Shown here: positions 12,204-23,042 of the stretch, piece by piece
Layout: every line of letters begins with the position of its first letter
Position numbering within the stretch: position 1 is the first letter of the stretch
Source: Mikania micrantha
Taxonomy: Eukaryota > Streptophyta > Magnoliopsida > Asterales > Asteraceae
DNA length: 64,000 nucleotides
Assembly: GCA_009363875.1 (NCBI GenBank)
Contig: CM018695.1
Span: 61,871,433 to 61,935,432 of the forward strand
Direction: 5' to 3'
The notes under the pieces: model-generated
The model's input: the letters and a program-made list of their open reading frames with translations, nothing else
What the model was told of the DNA's origin: nothing
Databases searched by the model: none
Made by a program: the position numbers and the translations under genes

Positions 12204-12260
12204 ACCTGTCCGTCACCTGAGAAAACATGCATTTAAACAAAGTCAACACTAGGTTGGTGA
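12204..12260 (-). other. E4 copy of the shared LTR leader hairpin
   Basis: On the plus strand CAAC-ACTAG-GTTG (12244-12256) is followed by GTGAGTTCGTA and preceded by an ACCTG at 12215. The same arrangement occurs in E2, E3 and E5 with compensatory stem changes. Confidence 0.6.
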
Positions 12261-14202
12261 GTTCGTAAGTAAGTAAATTGAAAACCATTGAATTGATCAT
12301 GCACACATCCATAATGTCATACTTGTAACTTGTAATACTTGTTTCGTCTGTACCACCCAATGGCCTCTCCTTAGTTATATGTACAAGTAGTGTATCACCT
12401 GATCAAGTATGCTTATATATAGGGAATCACGCAAGGGTCAAGCCCAAACGCTATCCCACCACATACTCAGTCAAGTTCTACTCCACTTGCGATACAACTA
12501 AAGATATCCATTACCCGTTTATTCATCGCATTTGATATGTATTCAGTTGTTGTATTGATTATAGAATAATATACTGTATGGGTTTTAATTATCAAACCGA
12601 AGTGTTGATAACCCTCGATGTATTAAGGAATTTTATATTAATATAATCTTGTCCTTGTATTATTCTATACTTGAGGTGGGTTAACTGATGATACTCTATT
12701 AAATATTAAGAGTGTGAGTTAACCCCTTGCAACTTGTTCTTGAACCATAGTGCATAGAGCCTAAAAGGAATCCATTGAAATCCTCACGTAATCAGATTTC
12801 AATGCATCCGATTTATCTCTACCACTTTGCATGTCTATTGTCCTCAACGAAATCTATTACTAGTAGTGTAACATGAGAGCAGATCACCTTCTCAACCTAC
12901 TAGTCAATAGGGTTTTCGCTGGATTAATTACTTATCACTGTAGATTAATATCACCATGTGTCGCTTACCAGAACCTGACTTGAGGTCGCCCTGTCACCGG
13001 TCATACGTTACCGGCCAATGAATCAATACGATCAACATACTAGCCCTACAAGCTAGAGGTTTGTCAAACCTATGGTACCACTATGCTATCGTCGGTTTAG
13101 TCACATCAAACTAACTGGTCAGCGAATTAAAGGGGCTTACATGATCAACTTGAACAATTTGGCACATGATTGAAGTGATATAATACAAACAGATCAAATG
13201 TAATTAATTGTAATTGTATTCACTTGTACTCTTGTTCTCATTGTCATATGTTCTACGTGATATTAACAAAGTTAAATAAGAACTAGTCTTATTAGATTAT
13301 GTTAATTAATTGAGTGAATGATGTTGTTATCATGAAATTATGTTATCATGATTATCATTCCATGCTACTTGTTCTTCTTGTAATATGTGTTGAGTTATAA
13401 GGTTAAGTATTATAAGATCTAGTCTTATTACACTTATTTAACTCTTGTATTGAATGATGTAGTAAAGATACATTATCTTTATATCATTCTTGTGTTTTGC
13501 TCTTGTAATCGTGTCATCATGTTTCCTTGTAAATGTTACAATGTCATTTCTTGTAAGAATAACTAAGTGTTGTAAGAGTTAACTTACTACTAAGTTATTC
13601 TATTGTATCGATGAGTTATGATATTAAAATATCATCATCATCATCTTATCTTTCCTGTATTCTTAACTTCAACAAGCATGCATACAATGATTTATGATAA
13701 TAAGCAATTTAATATCAAATAATCAAAGTATTAGCAATATGTAAGCAAAACTTTTAAATAAATAAAAGTAAAGCATGTTTCTCAGCCCCGAGAGTTTAAA
13801 ATCAGTAAAGATTAGAGAAAAGGGGCATATGAACTCACCTTGTAGATGTTGGGGTTGACTTAGCTTAAACGAAAGAATGCACGCGCTCTGAGTTGTAATT
13901 GAGTTTGTTTTCACGATCCTGTATTGATTTAACGTTGTTTGTAACTTGTAAGTATAAGTTCATAGGGCTTTGTATGTGCATGTGTAAGTGTTAGCCCTAA
14001 AGTTGGCTTCCACGCGTAAAACTTGGTCATGATCACCGTTCGGTCCCTTATATTGGTTTTAAGTTAATAACATTATAAGTTATTATTTTGCAACTTTGAA
14101 CTTGATTCATTCTTGAACTTGTACACTTTGATCTTATGAAATGTGTTAAAACCAGGTGGCTTGAAATGAAGTGTGGACCGAACCGTGTGACCAAATCTAA
14201 GG

Positions 14203-15010
14203 TTGGGCCCCTAAGTAACAAGTTGGGCCCTAGGCCCAAACCTACGGGCCTTGGACTGTTCTTGAACAACTGAGAGTGTTAGACCATATTAGGACATGTG
14301 AATCAATGATATACGCTGCGGAAATACGAAGGCCCGGTCAAATACTACAAGGCCTAGTGAATAGGTGGCCTTGTGGGCCTCCATTGGGCCACGAAAGGAA
14401 ACCGTTGGGCCCGAGGTGGGCCCAGGCAAGGTTTGTTGGGCCAAAGGTTAATATGAACAATAGAAACCATAATTGGCTAGAAATAGGCTGTTGTCCAAGT
14501 CGTTTGCAAAGTGGCCTCAAGGTTCGGACATGGGCCTAAAGAGTAGGCCTTGGATCAAGTTTTGTGGGCCACGGGCTGAATTTGCCGGGCCCTAAGGATT
14601 TCATCCAGGCCCGAAGTATAATATGTATTGGGCCAAGCTGGGCCAGGTTTGGTTGGGCTGAAATCAAGTGTGGGCCTAGGAAATGGGTTGTTGGCCGGTT
14701 GAGCCACAAGTTGGCCAAATAACCCAATAGTTCAAGTCAATTGGCCTAGGTTATTCTAAGTGGTTATTGGGCCTATACATGGGCCAAACTATTAGACTAA
14801 GTGAATTGGAAGGTGATTGGGCCTTAGGGTGTTATTGGGCCTGCTGATTAATATGTGGGCCCATTGGGGTGGCAAGGGCCTAATCCACTTAGTCCTTTGG
14901 GCCAATTGTATGCTACTTGGGCCACGATGGGCCAAAGGATGTATTTTAGTTTGAAATAAGTCTGGGCCTACTGGGCTGCGTTGGGCCTGATCAATTTCTG
15001 TTGGGCCAAG
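14203..15010. repeat. TGGGCC-dense block in E4 LTR
   Basis: At least 20 copies of TGGGCC, nearly all on the plus strand, lie in about 800 bp, spaced irregularly. TGGGCC is the core of the plant site II (TCP-binding) element. Whether it acts as a promoter module here is an inference. Confidence 0.7.
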
Positions 15011-15059
15011 GAAATTCTTAGTTCAGGCCACTTTGGCCTCATGGTGGCCAGTGGCTGCT

Positions 15060-15390
15060 GCTATTGTTCTCATGGCCGAACGAGTGCTGTTGGACACTTG
15101 GGAGAATGAGGTTCTTCGAATGGGGGAAAGGCCCGAATGAAAACTGAGTTGGCCGCATGTGGGCTGGGGTTGGCCGATTGTATGCTCCGAATGAAGGCTT
15201 GGCCGCATGAGGGTCATTCGACTGAGGAATGGCCGACTGAAGTGGCTGAGTGGCGAAAGGGGTAGGCTGCGAATGGGAATGCGGCGAATGACATGCAACC
15301 ACCGAATGAGGGTCATTCGACCTAAGGTCCTTCGGTGGTGGTTCGGCCGAAGGTGGTCATTCGACCACCTGTGGTGTAGTTGACCAAGAT
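15060..15390. repeat. Degenerate short repeats (GGCCGAATGA-like) in E4 LTR
   Basis: Variants of CCGAATGA, GGTCATTCGAC and GGCCGCATG recur many times in both orientations within about 330 bp. Long open frames here come from this repetition. Confidence 0.6.
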
Positions 15391-16560
15391 GCACACCAGT
15401 GGTTGTTTTTGGGGTTGGTCCATGGTGGTAACATGTAAGGGTGGTCGTTTGAAGGTGGTGAAGTCGATAGGGTGGTGTAAAAACCGTTTTAGGTGAAGGT
15501 GGAGAAAAAGAGGGTGAAAACCCTAATTTTCGTAACTTTTAACTCGATTTTTACCTCGATTCAGAGACTTTTAGGGCCGATTCTTGGTACCCTCGTGTAG
15601 AGGATGATGAGAGCTTCAAGTGGGTTCAAGAATGGAGTGATTTGGTTAGGAAATGAGAGAGTTATGGAAGAGAGAAGGTGAGAAATGGGGAGGGTTTTGT
15701 CTTGGCCGGAAATTTGGAAGTGAGAGGAGGTTGAGGATGACAAAAATGAGAAAACCCTCTCATTTTTGGGTTTTTATACCCGCGTGGTGTTCGGGTTCGT
15801 TTTGGTTGCTCGGTTCGCGTTCTCGTTACGTTTCCGGAACGTAACGCGCGTATTTTTGGACTTAAATTAAACAGTTTTAATTATTCAATTTTGATGAGTT
15901 TCAAAATTGTAAAACATTATTTATTGAGTTTTATTAATTTAAAGTCGTTCGTGTCGTGCTTTCGTTTTCGTTTCGTCAGATCGCGTCACCTTCGCGCGTA
16001 ATTCGTTCGAATCGTCATCCGAACGAATACGACGATGGTTTTGCTTTCTGACTTTTGTTTTCTACTTTTCAGTCATTATTTCAGAACTTTAAACTCACAG
16101 ATATGTTTGTGTGAATCGTCACCCACGCAAACACACTGTCAGTTCGTTATTCTGAAATAACACTGCCTTTGCGTTTGAATTGTGTTTCCTCACTGTCGGA
16201 CTCAACTAAACATCATGTTTTCACATTGCTCTTGTACTGATTCGTCGGCCATCTGATTCCTGTCATCTGTGGACATCAGATCGCAACCGATATGTTTTCG
16301 TGGTTTACTTGAACACTGTTGTTTCCTGTGATTCGTTGTGTTAACTGTACTTAAGTTTTCACTTAAATACACACAACTATTGTTTCAAATGTATGTTGTA
16401 CTTACTGTATTTAGGTTTACACGAAAATACGTACAACTGTTCTTGCATTTAGAATCCCGTTAATACAAGTACTGTTTATGTATACGTATTTGCACATAGT
16501 ATAAAGTGAAAGTACACATACCGTACAGACTTGCCGGACGATCTGGCACTTGCTGTTACA

Positions 16561-16596
16561 GTCTCCCCTTGTTAAAGAAATTTCGTCCCGAAATTT
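16561..16596 (-). other. E4 polypurine tract and adjacent hairpin
   Basis: In the sense direction AACAAGGGGAGAC abuts the LTR (16561-16573). Next to it AAATTTCG-TCC-CGAAATTT (16578-16596) forms an 8-bp stem. The same hairpin with other stem bases occurs in E2 and E3. Confidence 0.7.
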
Positions 16597-16614
16597 AAGC
16601 ATCAAAGTCGGGCT

Positions 16615-19600
16615 TCAATTCTCGAACAGATGGGGATACTTTGCTTTCATGTTGTCCTCACGTTCCCAGGTAAATTCTGGTCCACGCTTGGAGTTCCATC
16701 GAACCTTTACAATAGGGATACGGCTCCGTTTCAGTCTCTTGACTTCACGTTCCATAATCTCTACAGGTTCTTCAATGAAATGTAATTGCTCATCAATTTG
16801 TATCTCTTCCAACGGTATGATCAATGTTTCGTCTGCTAGACACCTCTTGAGATTTGATACATGAAATACATCGTGTACTCCGCTGAGTTCATCAGGGAGT
16901 CTAAGTCTGTATGCCACTGGACCTATGCGTTGAGTAATCTCAAACGGTCCGACATACCGAGGTGCTAGTTTGCCTTTAGCCCCAAATCGAACTACGCCTT
17001 TCCATGGGGACACTTTCAACATGACCCGGTCACCCACATCGAATTCCAAAGGCTTGCGCCGTTTGTCTGCGTAACTCTTTTGGCGGCTACGTGTTGCTTG
17101 TAATCGTTGTTGTATCTGGGCAATCTTATCAGTAGTTTCCTGAATAAGCTCGGGCCCAGTGATTCTATTGTCTCCCACTTCGGTCCAACAAATTGGAGAC
17201 CGACATTTTCTACCATAGAGTGCTTCAAACGGAGCACATCCAATGCTGCTGTGGTAGCTGTTGTTGTAGGAGAACTCAATGAGTGGTAAATGTGTGTCCC
17301 AACTTCCACCGAAGTCTAGGATGCATGTTCTCAACATATCCTCTAGGGTTTGAATGGTGCGTTCGCTTTGTCCATCCGTTTGTGGATGATAAGCGGTGCT
17401 CAAGTTAACACTTGTCCCTAAGGATTGTTGCAATGATTGCCAGAACCGCGAAGTAAATCGACTGTCCCGGTCTGAAATAATAGACAATGGCACACCGTGC
17501 CTCACTACTATTTCCTCGATGTATAGTCTTGCAAGTTTCTCCATCTTGTGCGTCTCTCTGATCGGCAAGAAATGTGCGGACTTGGTCAATCTATCAATGA
17601 TGACCCAAATAGAATCATATCCGCTGGAAGTGCGGGGTAGCTTGGTAATGAAATCCATAGCTATTTGTTCCCACTTCCATTGTGGTATCTCCGGTTGTTC
17701 CAGCAAACCCGAAGGTTTCTGGTGTTCAGCTTTGACTTTGGCACATGTGATACATTTGCCAACATAAGTGGCAATGTCTATCTTCATACCCGGCCACCAA
17801 TAAAATGACCTAAGATCTTGGTACATCTTATCGGCACCAGGATGAACTGAATAACGTGTCTTGTGTGCCTCGTCAAGTATGAGTGTTCGAAGTTCATCTA
17901 ATGCTGGAATCCAAACATGATCCAGATAATAGATAACTCTGTCTTGTTTTGTCTTGAAGTGTTTCTCGGCTCCACAATCGAGCTCGCGTTTCAGGTTGTT
18001 TCTTGCCACTGCTTCCTGTTGTGCTTGTAAAATGTGATCTCTCAAATTGGTTTGCACAGTCATTCCCATAGCGTGAACGCGTAAAGGTTTGACTCTTTCC
18101 TTCCGCCTCAAAGCGTCTGCAACAACATTTGCTTTGCCCGGATGGTATTTGATCACACAATCGTAATCGTTCAGGAGCTCAACCCAACGTCTCTGTCTCA
18201 TGTTAAGCTCCTTCTGATCAAAGATGTGCTGTAAACTCTTGTGATCTGTGAAGATAGTGCATTTGGTACCGTACAGGTAGTGCCTCCAAATCTTTAGTGC
18301 AAAAACAACAGCTCCCAGTTCAAGATCATGTGTTGTGTAATTCTTCTCATGTATCTTCAGCTGTCGTGAGGCATAAGCAATGACTTTGTCTCATTGCATC
18401 AAAACACATCCGAGTCCCTGATGGGAAGCATCACAGTAAACTACAAAGTCATCATTGCCTTCTGGGAGTGTTAAGATTGGAGCATTGCACAATCTTTGTT
18501 TCAATGTCTGGAATGCCTCTTCTTGTTTCTGAGTCCACACATAAGGTTCAGTCTTCTGTGTGAGTTTGGTGAGAGGCAAGGCTATCTTAGAGAAATTCGA
18601 AATAAATCTCCTGTAATAACCTGCCAATCCCAAGAATGATCGGATCTCTGTCGGTGTTGTAGGCACATCCCAGTTCTTGATTGCTTCTATCTTGGCAGGA
18701 TCCACGTGAATACCATCACTGTTAATCACGTGACCCAAAAACTGAACTTCTCTTAACCAGAATTCACACTTAGAGAATTTGGCATAGAGTCGTTCTTCTT
18801 TCAGAAGCTCTAAAACTTTCCTGAGGTGTTGCTCATGTTCCTGCTTGGTTCTTGAATAAATCAGTATATCGTCAATGAAGACGATTACAAACTGATCTAG
18901 ATACAGCTTGCACACCCGGTTCATTAAGTCCATGAACACAGCCGGTGCGTTAGTTAATCCGAATGGCATCACCATAAATTCGTAATGACCATATCGAGTA
19001 CGAAAAGCCGTCTTGGGTATGTCTTCTTCTTGTATCCGGAGCTGATGATAGCCTGATCTCAGGCCTATCTTTGAGAAGTATTGTGCTCCTTGTAACTGAT
19101 CGAACAAATCATCAATCCTCGGTAACGGGTACCGATTCTTGATGGTGAGTTTGTTGAGTTCTCGATAGTCGATGCACATTCTGAAAGTTCCATCCTTCTT
19201 TTTAACAAAAAGAACCGGAGCTCCCCACGGGGAAAAGCTCGGTCGGATGAATCCTTTATCGAGAAGTTCTTGCAACTGGTTGGATAACTCTTGCATCTCC
19301 GATGGTGCGAGTCTGTAGGGAGACTTGGCTACAGGAGTTGCTCCCGGAATCAAATCGATGCGGAACTGCACCGCTCTCTCGGGTGGCAGTCCCGGTAAGT
19401 CATCCGGAAACACTTCTGTAAAATCTTTCACAATTGGTACATCTTGAATCTTGATTGCTTTCTTGTCTTTCTGAATCACATGAGCTAGAAATGCAACACA
19501 TTGTTTCCGTAAACATTTGCGGGCTTTCATGCACGAGATTATCTTGACACTGCGTTTCGCTTGGTCTCCACGAATCTCCAAGACCTCATTGTTCTCCATA

Positions 19601-20800
19601 GGAATACGTAATAGCTTATCGGAACAGATGAACTCAACTCGGTTAAGAGATAGCCAATCCATTCCGATGATGATGTCGAAACTGCCCAGCTCCATCGGTA
19701 TCAAGTCGATGGAAAATGTATGATCACCAAGTGTTAGTGGGCAATTCCTAAGTACTGTGTCAACTGAAATCTGTTTGCCATTAGCTATCTCAATAGTATA
19801 AGGGGAGTCTAATGATTCCTCAACATGATTAAGATGGCTAGCAAAATCGGATGAGATAAAACTCTGATCCGCACCAGTATCAAATAATATAGAGGCATAG
19901 AAACCAGATAGAAGAAATGTACCCGTAATGACGTTCGGGTCTTGTCTAGCTGCAGCAGCTCCTATTTGAAAGGCTCGTCCCCTTGGTGCTTGAGCCCTTT
20001 GTTGATTTCTCTTGGGGCAATCCCTAGAGAAGTGACCAGGTTCACCACAGTTGTAGCAAGACCTGCGATCAGTAGCAGCAGCAGTAGTGGCTGCATTGTT
20101 GTTTCTGTTTGGAGCTCCCGTGCTCCTGCAGCGGTTTGCCCAGTGGCCAAACTTTCCACAGTTTGTGCATTGCATGCACTGAGAGTTTGACGCGTGATGA
20201 TACTGACAAGTGTTGCACAAAGGTGCAGTGCCAGTGTAGGGCTTTCTGACTTGCAGTGGTGGTGGCTGATTAAGCATTGGAGCCTGAGTAGTGGCAGCAA
20301 AGTTCCTTGCCACTTTTTGTTTCTTAGCCGGGCGTTTATCCAACTTCTTGGAAGTTCCAGCTTTGGATGTTTCAATCTCATCCTTCAAAACTCCAGACTT
20401 TACCATCACCTTGGTAAGTTTAGCTGAGAGGGAGATAGCAGCCTCCAAAGTAGCAGGATATGCAGCCAACACGATACTTTGGATGCAAGAAGGCAATCCC
20501 GCCACATAGCGATCAATCAGCTTTTCCAATGTTGGTACCATTTCTGGCACCAAAGCCACCAACTCATGATACCGAGTGGTGAAGGTCATATGATCAGCTC
20601 CCTTCATTACATGATTCGAGAGTTCAGTCTCCAGCAGCTGTAGTTCGTGTTTCGGACAGAACTCGTTCCTCAGAAGAAGCTTAAATTCTGTCCATGGCAT
20701 CGCCATTGCTTCATCTCTTCCCTTTGCTCGAATCTGAGCATTCCACCATGTAAGTGCTCGCTTGCTGAATGAACCAGCTGCATAGCGAACTTGAACACTG
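16615..20800 (-). pseudogene. E4 gag-pol with chromodomain, dead
   Basis: One reading frame runs from the truncated gag (FSKRALTWWNAQIRAKG) through CCHC zinc knuckles (CTNCGKFGHWANRC, CYNCGEPGHFSRDC), protease (LFDTGADQSF), reverse transcriptase (VIVFIDDILIYS), RNase H (VVYCDASHQGLGC), integrase (MDFITKLP, ISDRDSRF, TDGQSERTIQTLED) and a C-terminal chromodomain-like tail. It has a single in-frame TGA at 18391-18393 just after GCVLMQ, where related elements have Arg, so CGA to TGA is likely. The reverse transcriptase also lacks its motif A aspartate (FSKIGL instead of FSKIDL; codon 19063-19065). The N-terminus of gag is missing at the junction with E1. Confidence 0.9.
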
Positions 20801-20807
20801 TTGTTTC

Positions 20808-22985
20808 ATGGATATCTTTCATTACTTCCAAACTTTCGGGTTTCTCCAAACACCTTAAGTATGGGCCTAATACTGATTTCCTATATAAGATATCTCGTAT
20901 GATTGTGTAGCTAGATACTTTTGCCTTAAAGGCTCTAGGATTTGTTTCTTCATCAGGTATTTTCCCTGTTTGAAGGTAGTTCTTAATAGAGATAGTCCAG
21001 AATATTTCATGCGCTTCTGAGTGATGAACTTCAGTATTCTCGGGTTCACTATCCTGACTTATATCCTGCATATCTATCGCTGGTCTTAAAATATGAAGGA
21101 TAAGGATATTGATATCCTCAGGGATCCTTAGGGATGATTCTAAGTTTGCCAATGCATCTGCTTCGGCGCTCTCGTCCCTTGGCACTTGAATGATATCAAA
21201 TTTGAAAAAATATCCTGAAATATCCTTAACTATTATTAAGTATTTCGCCAATTTATCTCCTTTAGTCATGTAAGAGCCGTTAAATTGATTGGCTATCAGT
21301 AGGGAATCGACAAAAACATGTAGGTTTCTATTGTTCATATCCCTAGCCAATTGAAGTCCTGCTATTGGGGCTTCATATTCTGGTTCATTATTAGTTTCTT
21401 GAAATTCACAACTAATCGATTGGGGTATTATGTCCCCCTGTGGCGATTTTAGTATGATACCTAGTCATGTTCCTCTTACATTTGAAGATCCATCTGTGAA
21501 TATAGTCCACTCACCTGTATCTTCATCTAAGGGTTTGATTTCTAGATCCACTTCTGGTTGTAGATCACTGCTAAAATCAGCCACAAAGTCTGCTAAAGCC
21601 TGTGACTTAATTGCTGTTCGTGGTTCATATATCAAATCATAGGTACTGAGTTTAACTGACCATTTTTCCATCCTTCCTGATAGCTCAGTTTTTCTCAATA
21701 CAGATTTGATAGGATAATTTGTTTTAATGTGTATTCTATGTGTCTCAAAGTAATGCCTAAGTTTAGTAGATGCCATAACCAAAGCCAGAATTAGCTTTTC
21801 TAAGTGAGAATATCTAATCTCAGCATCTACTAGGCTTTTACTTACATAGTAAACAGGATGTTGTGATCCCTGGTGATCCTTAACTAACACACTACTTACA
21901 GTGGTTCGGGATACTGCTAGGTACAATGATAGTGGTTCACCATCTTCTGGTCTCATGAGCAACGGTGGTGAGGATAAATATTACTTTAGATCCTGAAGTG
22001 CCTTCTCATGCTCTTCATCCCATTGGAACTTCTTATTCTTTTTAAGGATAATTTTTCAGAGGACCTTGAGATGAATCTATTGAGTGCGGCTATTCTTCCT
22101 GTTAGTCTTTGCACTTCTTTTATATTCTTTGGGGATTTGAGGTTTAGGATAGCTTGAATTTGTTCTGGGCTGGCCTCTATTCCTCTTTTGGTGACCATAT
22201 ATCCCAAGAACTTTCCTGATCTTACCCCAAAATGACACTTAGATGGGTTAAGCTTCATATTGTAGCGGTCCAGGATATCGAAGGATTCCTGAAGATCCCT
22301 AAGGTGATTCTCAGTTATCTTTGATTTGACTACCATATCATCAATATACACTTCCATAGTGTCCCCCCAGTTTCTCTTTGAACATCATGTTGACAAGTCT
22401 CTGGTATGTGGCTCCAGCATTCTTCAAGCCAAATGGCATTGCTGTATAGCAATATATCCCTATTGGCGTCATGAAGGCTGTATCTTCTTGATCTGAAGGT
22501 TCCATTTGAATTTGTTGAAAGCCTGCTGATGCATCCATGAAAGTTAACATTTCATGTCCTGCTGTTACATCTACCGTGGAGTCTATATGTGGTAATGGAA
22601 AGAGGTCTTTAGGACAAGCCTTGTTGAGGTCTGTGTAATCCACACAAACTCTCCACTTTCCATTCACGACTACATTGGCTAGCCACTTTGGAAATTTCAC
22701 CTCTCTAATCATTTTCGCTTTGAGGAGTTTCTCTACTTCCTCTTGAATGATTAGATTTCTTTCGGGTGCGAATTTCCTTCTCTTTAGGTGGACAGGCTTA
22801 ATATTCCTATCTATTCCTAGCTTATGTGTAATTACGTCTGAGGATATTCCTGTCATATACTCATGTTTCCATGCGAATGTGGAAACTCTTGATTTCAGAA
22901 AAGAAATTAGTTTCTCTTCAATATCCTCAGGGATATTTGTCCCTATAAGGACCTTGATCTCAGGATCATCGGGGTTTAAAGGCAC
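20808..22985 (-). pseudogene. E1 pol: RT, RNase H, extra RNase H, start of integrase
   Basis: Reverse transcriptase (LTFMDASAGFQQIQM; VYIDDMVVKS) is followed by RNase H (TVSSVLVKDHQG, SKSLVDAEIRYSHLE) and a second RNase H-like domain (WTIFTDGSSNVRGT, FVDSLLIANQFNGSY, DALANL). This dual RNase H is characteristic of the Tat lineage. Breaks seen are a frameshift at a six-base G run (22363-22368), loss of sequence near 22050-22070 with a frame change, a TAA just before YLSSPPLLMRP, and a TGA at 21465-21467. The frame ends at MKDIHE where E4 begins. It cannot make a working polyprotein. Confidence 0.88.
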
Positions 22986-23042
22986 TTCCTTTACCTCCTT
23001 TTCCCTATATTCCTGAGTATCCCCAAGATCGCACTTTGATTG

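Larger units (their letters stand above)
11854..16560 (-). repeat. E4 3' LTR, 4.7 kb
   Basis: The LTR begins TGTCACACCCCGGG on the plus strand and ends TTGCTGTTACA, giving TG...CA on both strands. It is bounded inside by the polypurine tract. No second copy exists in the window, so the boundaries rest on the end motifs and on the E1 frame stopping at 11853. It carries a dense TGGGCC stretch (14203-15010) and GGCCGAATGA-like repeats (15060-15390). None of its ORFs resembles a protein family. Confidence 0.8.
11854..20806 (-). mobile_element. E4: Tekay-like chromovirus nested in E1, 5' end deleted
   Basis: E4 has one long LTR (11854-16560), a polypurine tract, and gag-pol on the minus strand up to about 20790. 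It stops abruptly inside gag, where the E1 integrase frame resumes. Its own 5' LTR, primer site and gag N-terminus are absent. About 45 integrase codons of E1 are also missing, so a deletion removed the right end after insertion. The expected target duplication cannot be checked (left flank TATAT). Confidence 0.85.

Noticed and set aside
15023..15394. Overlapping ORFs of 87-123 codons in the E4 LTR
   Set aside because: They follow the GGCCGAATGA-type repeats and have no family resemblance.
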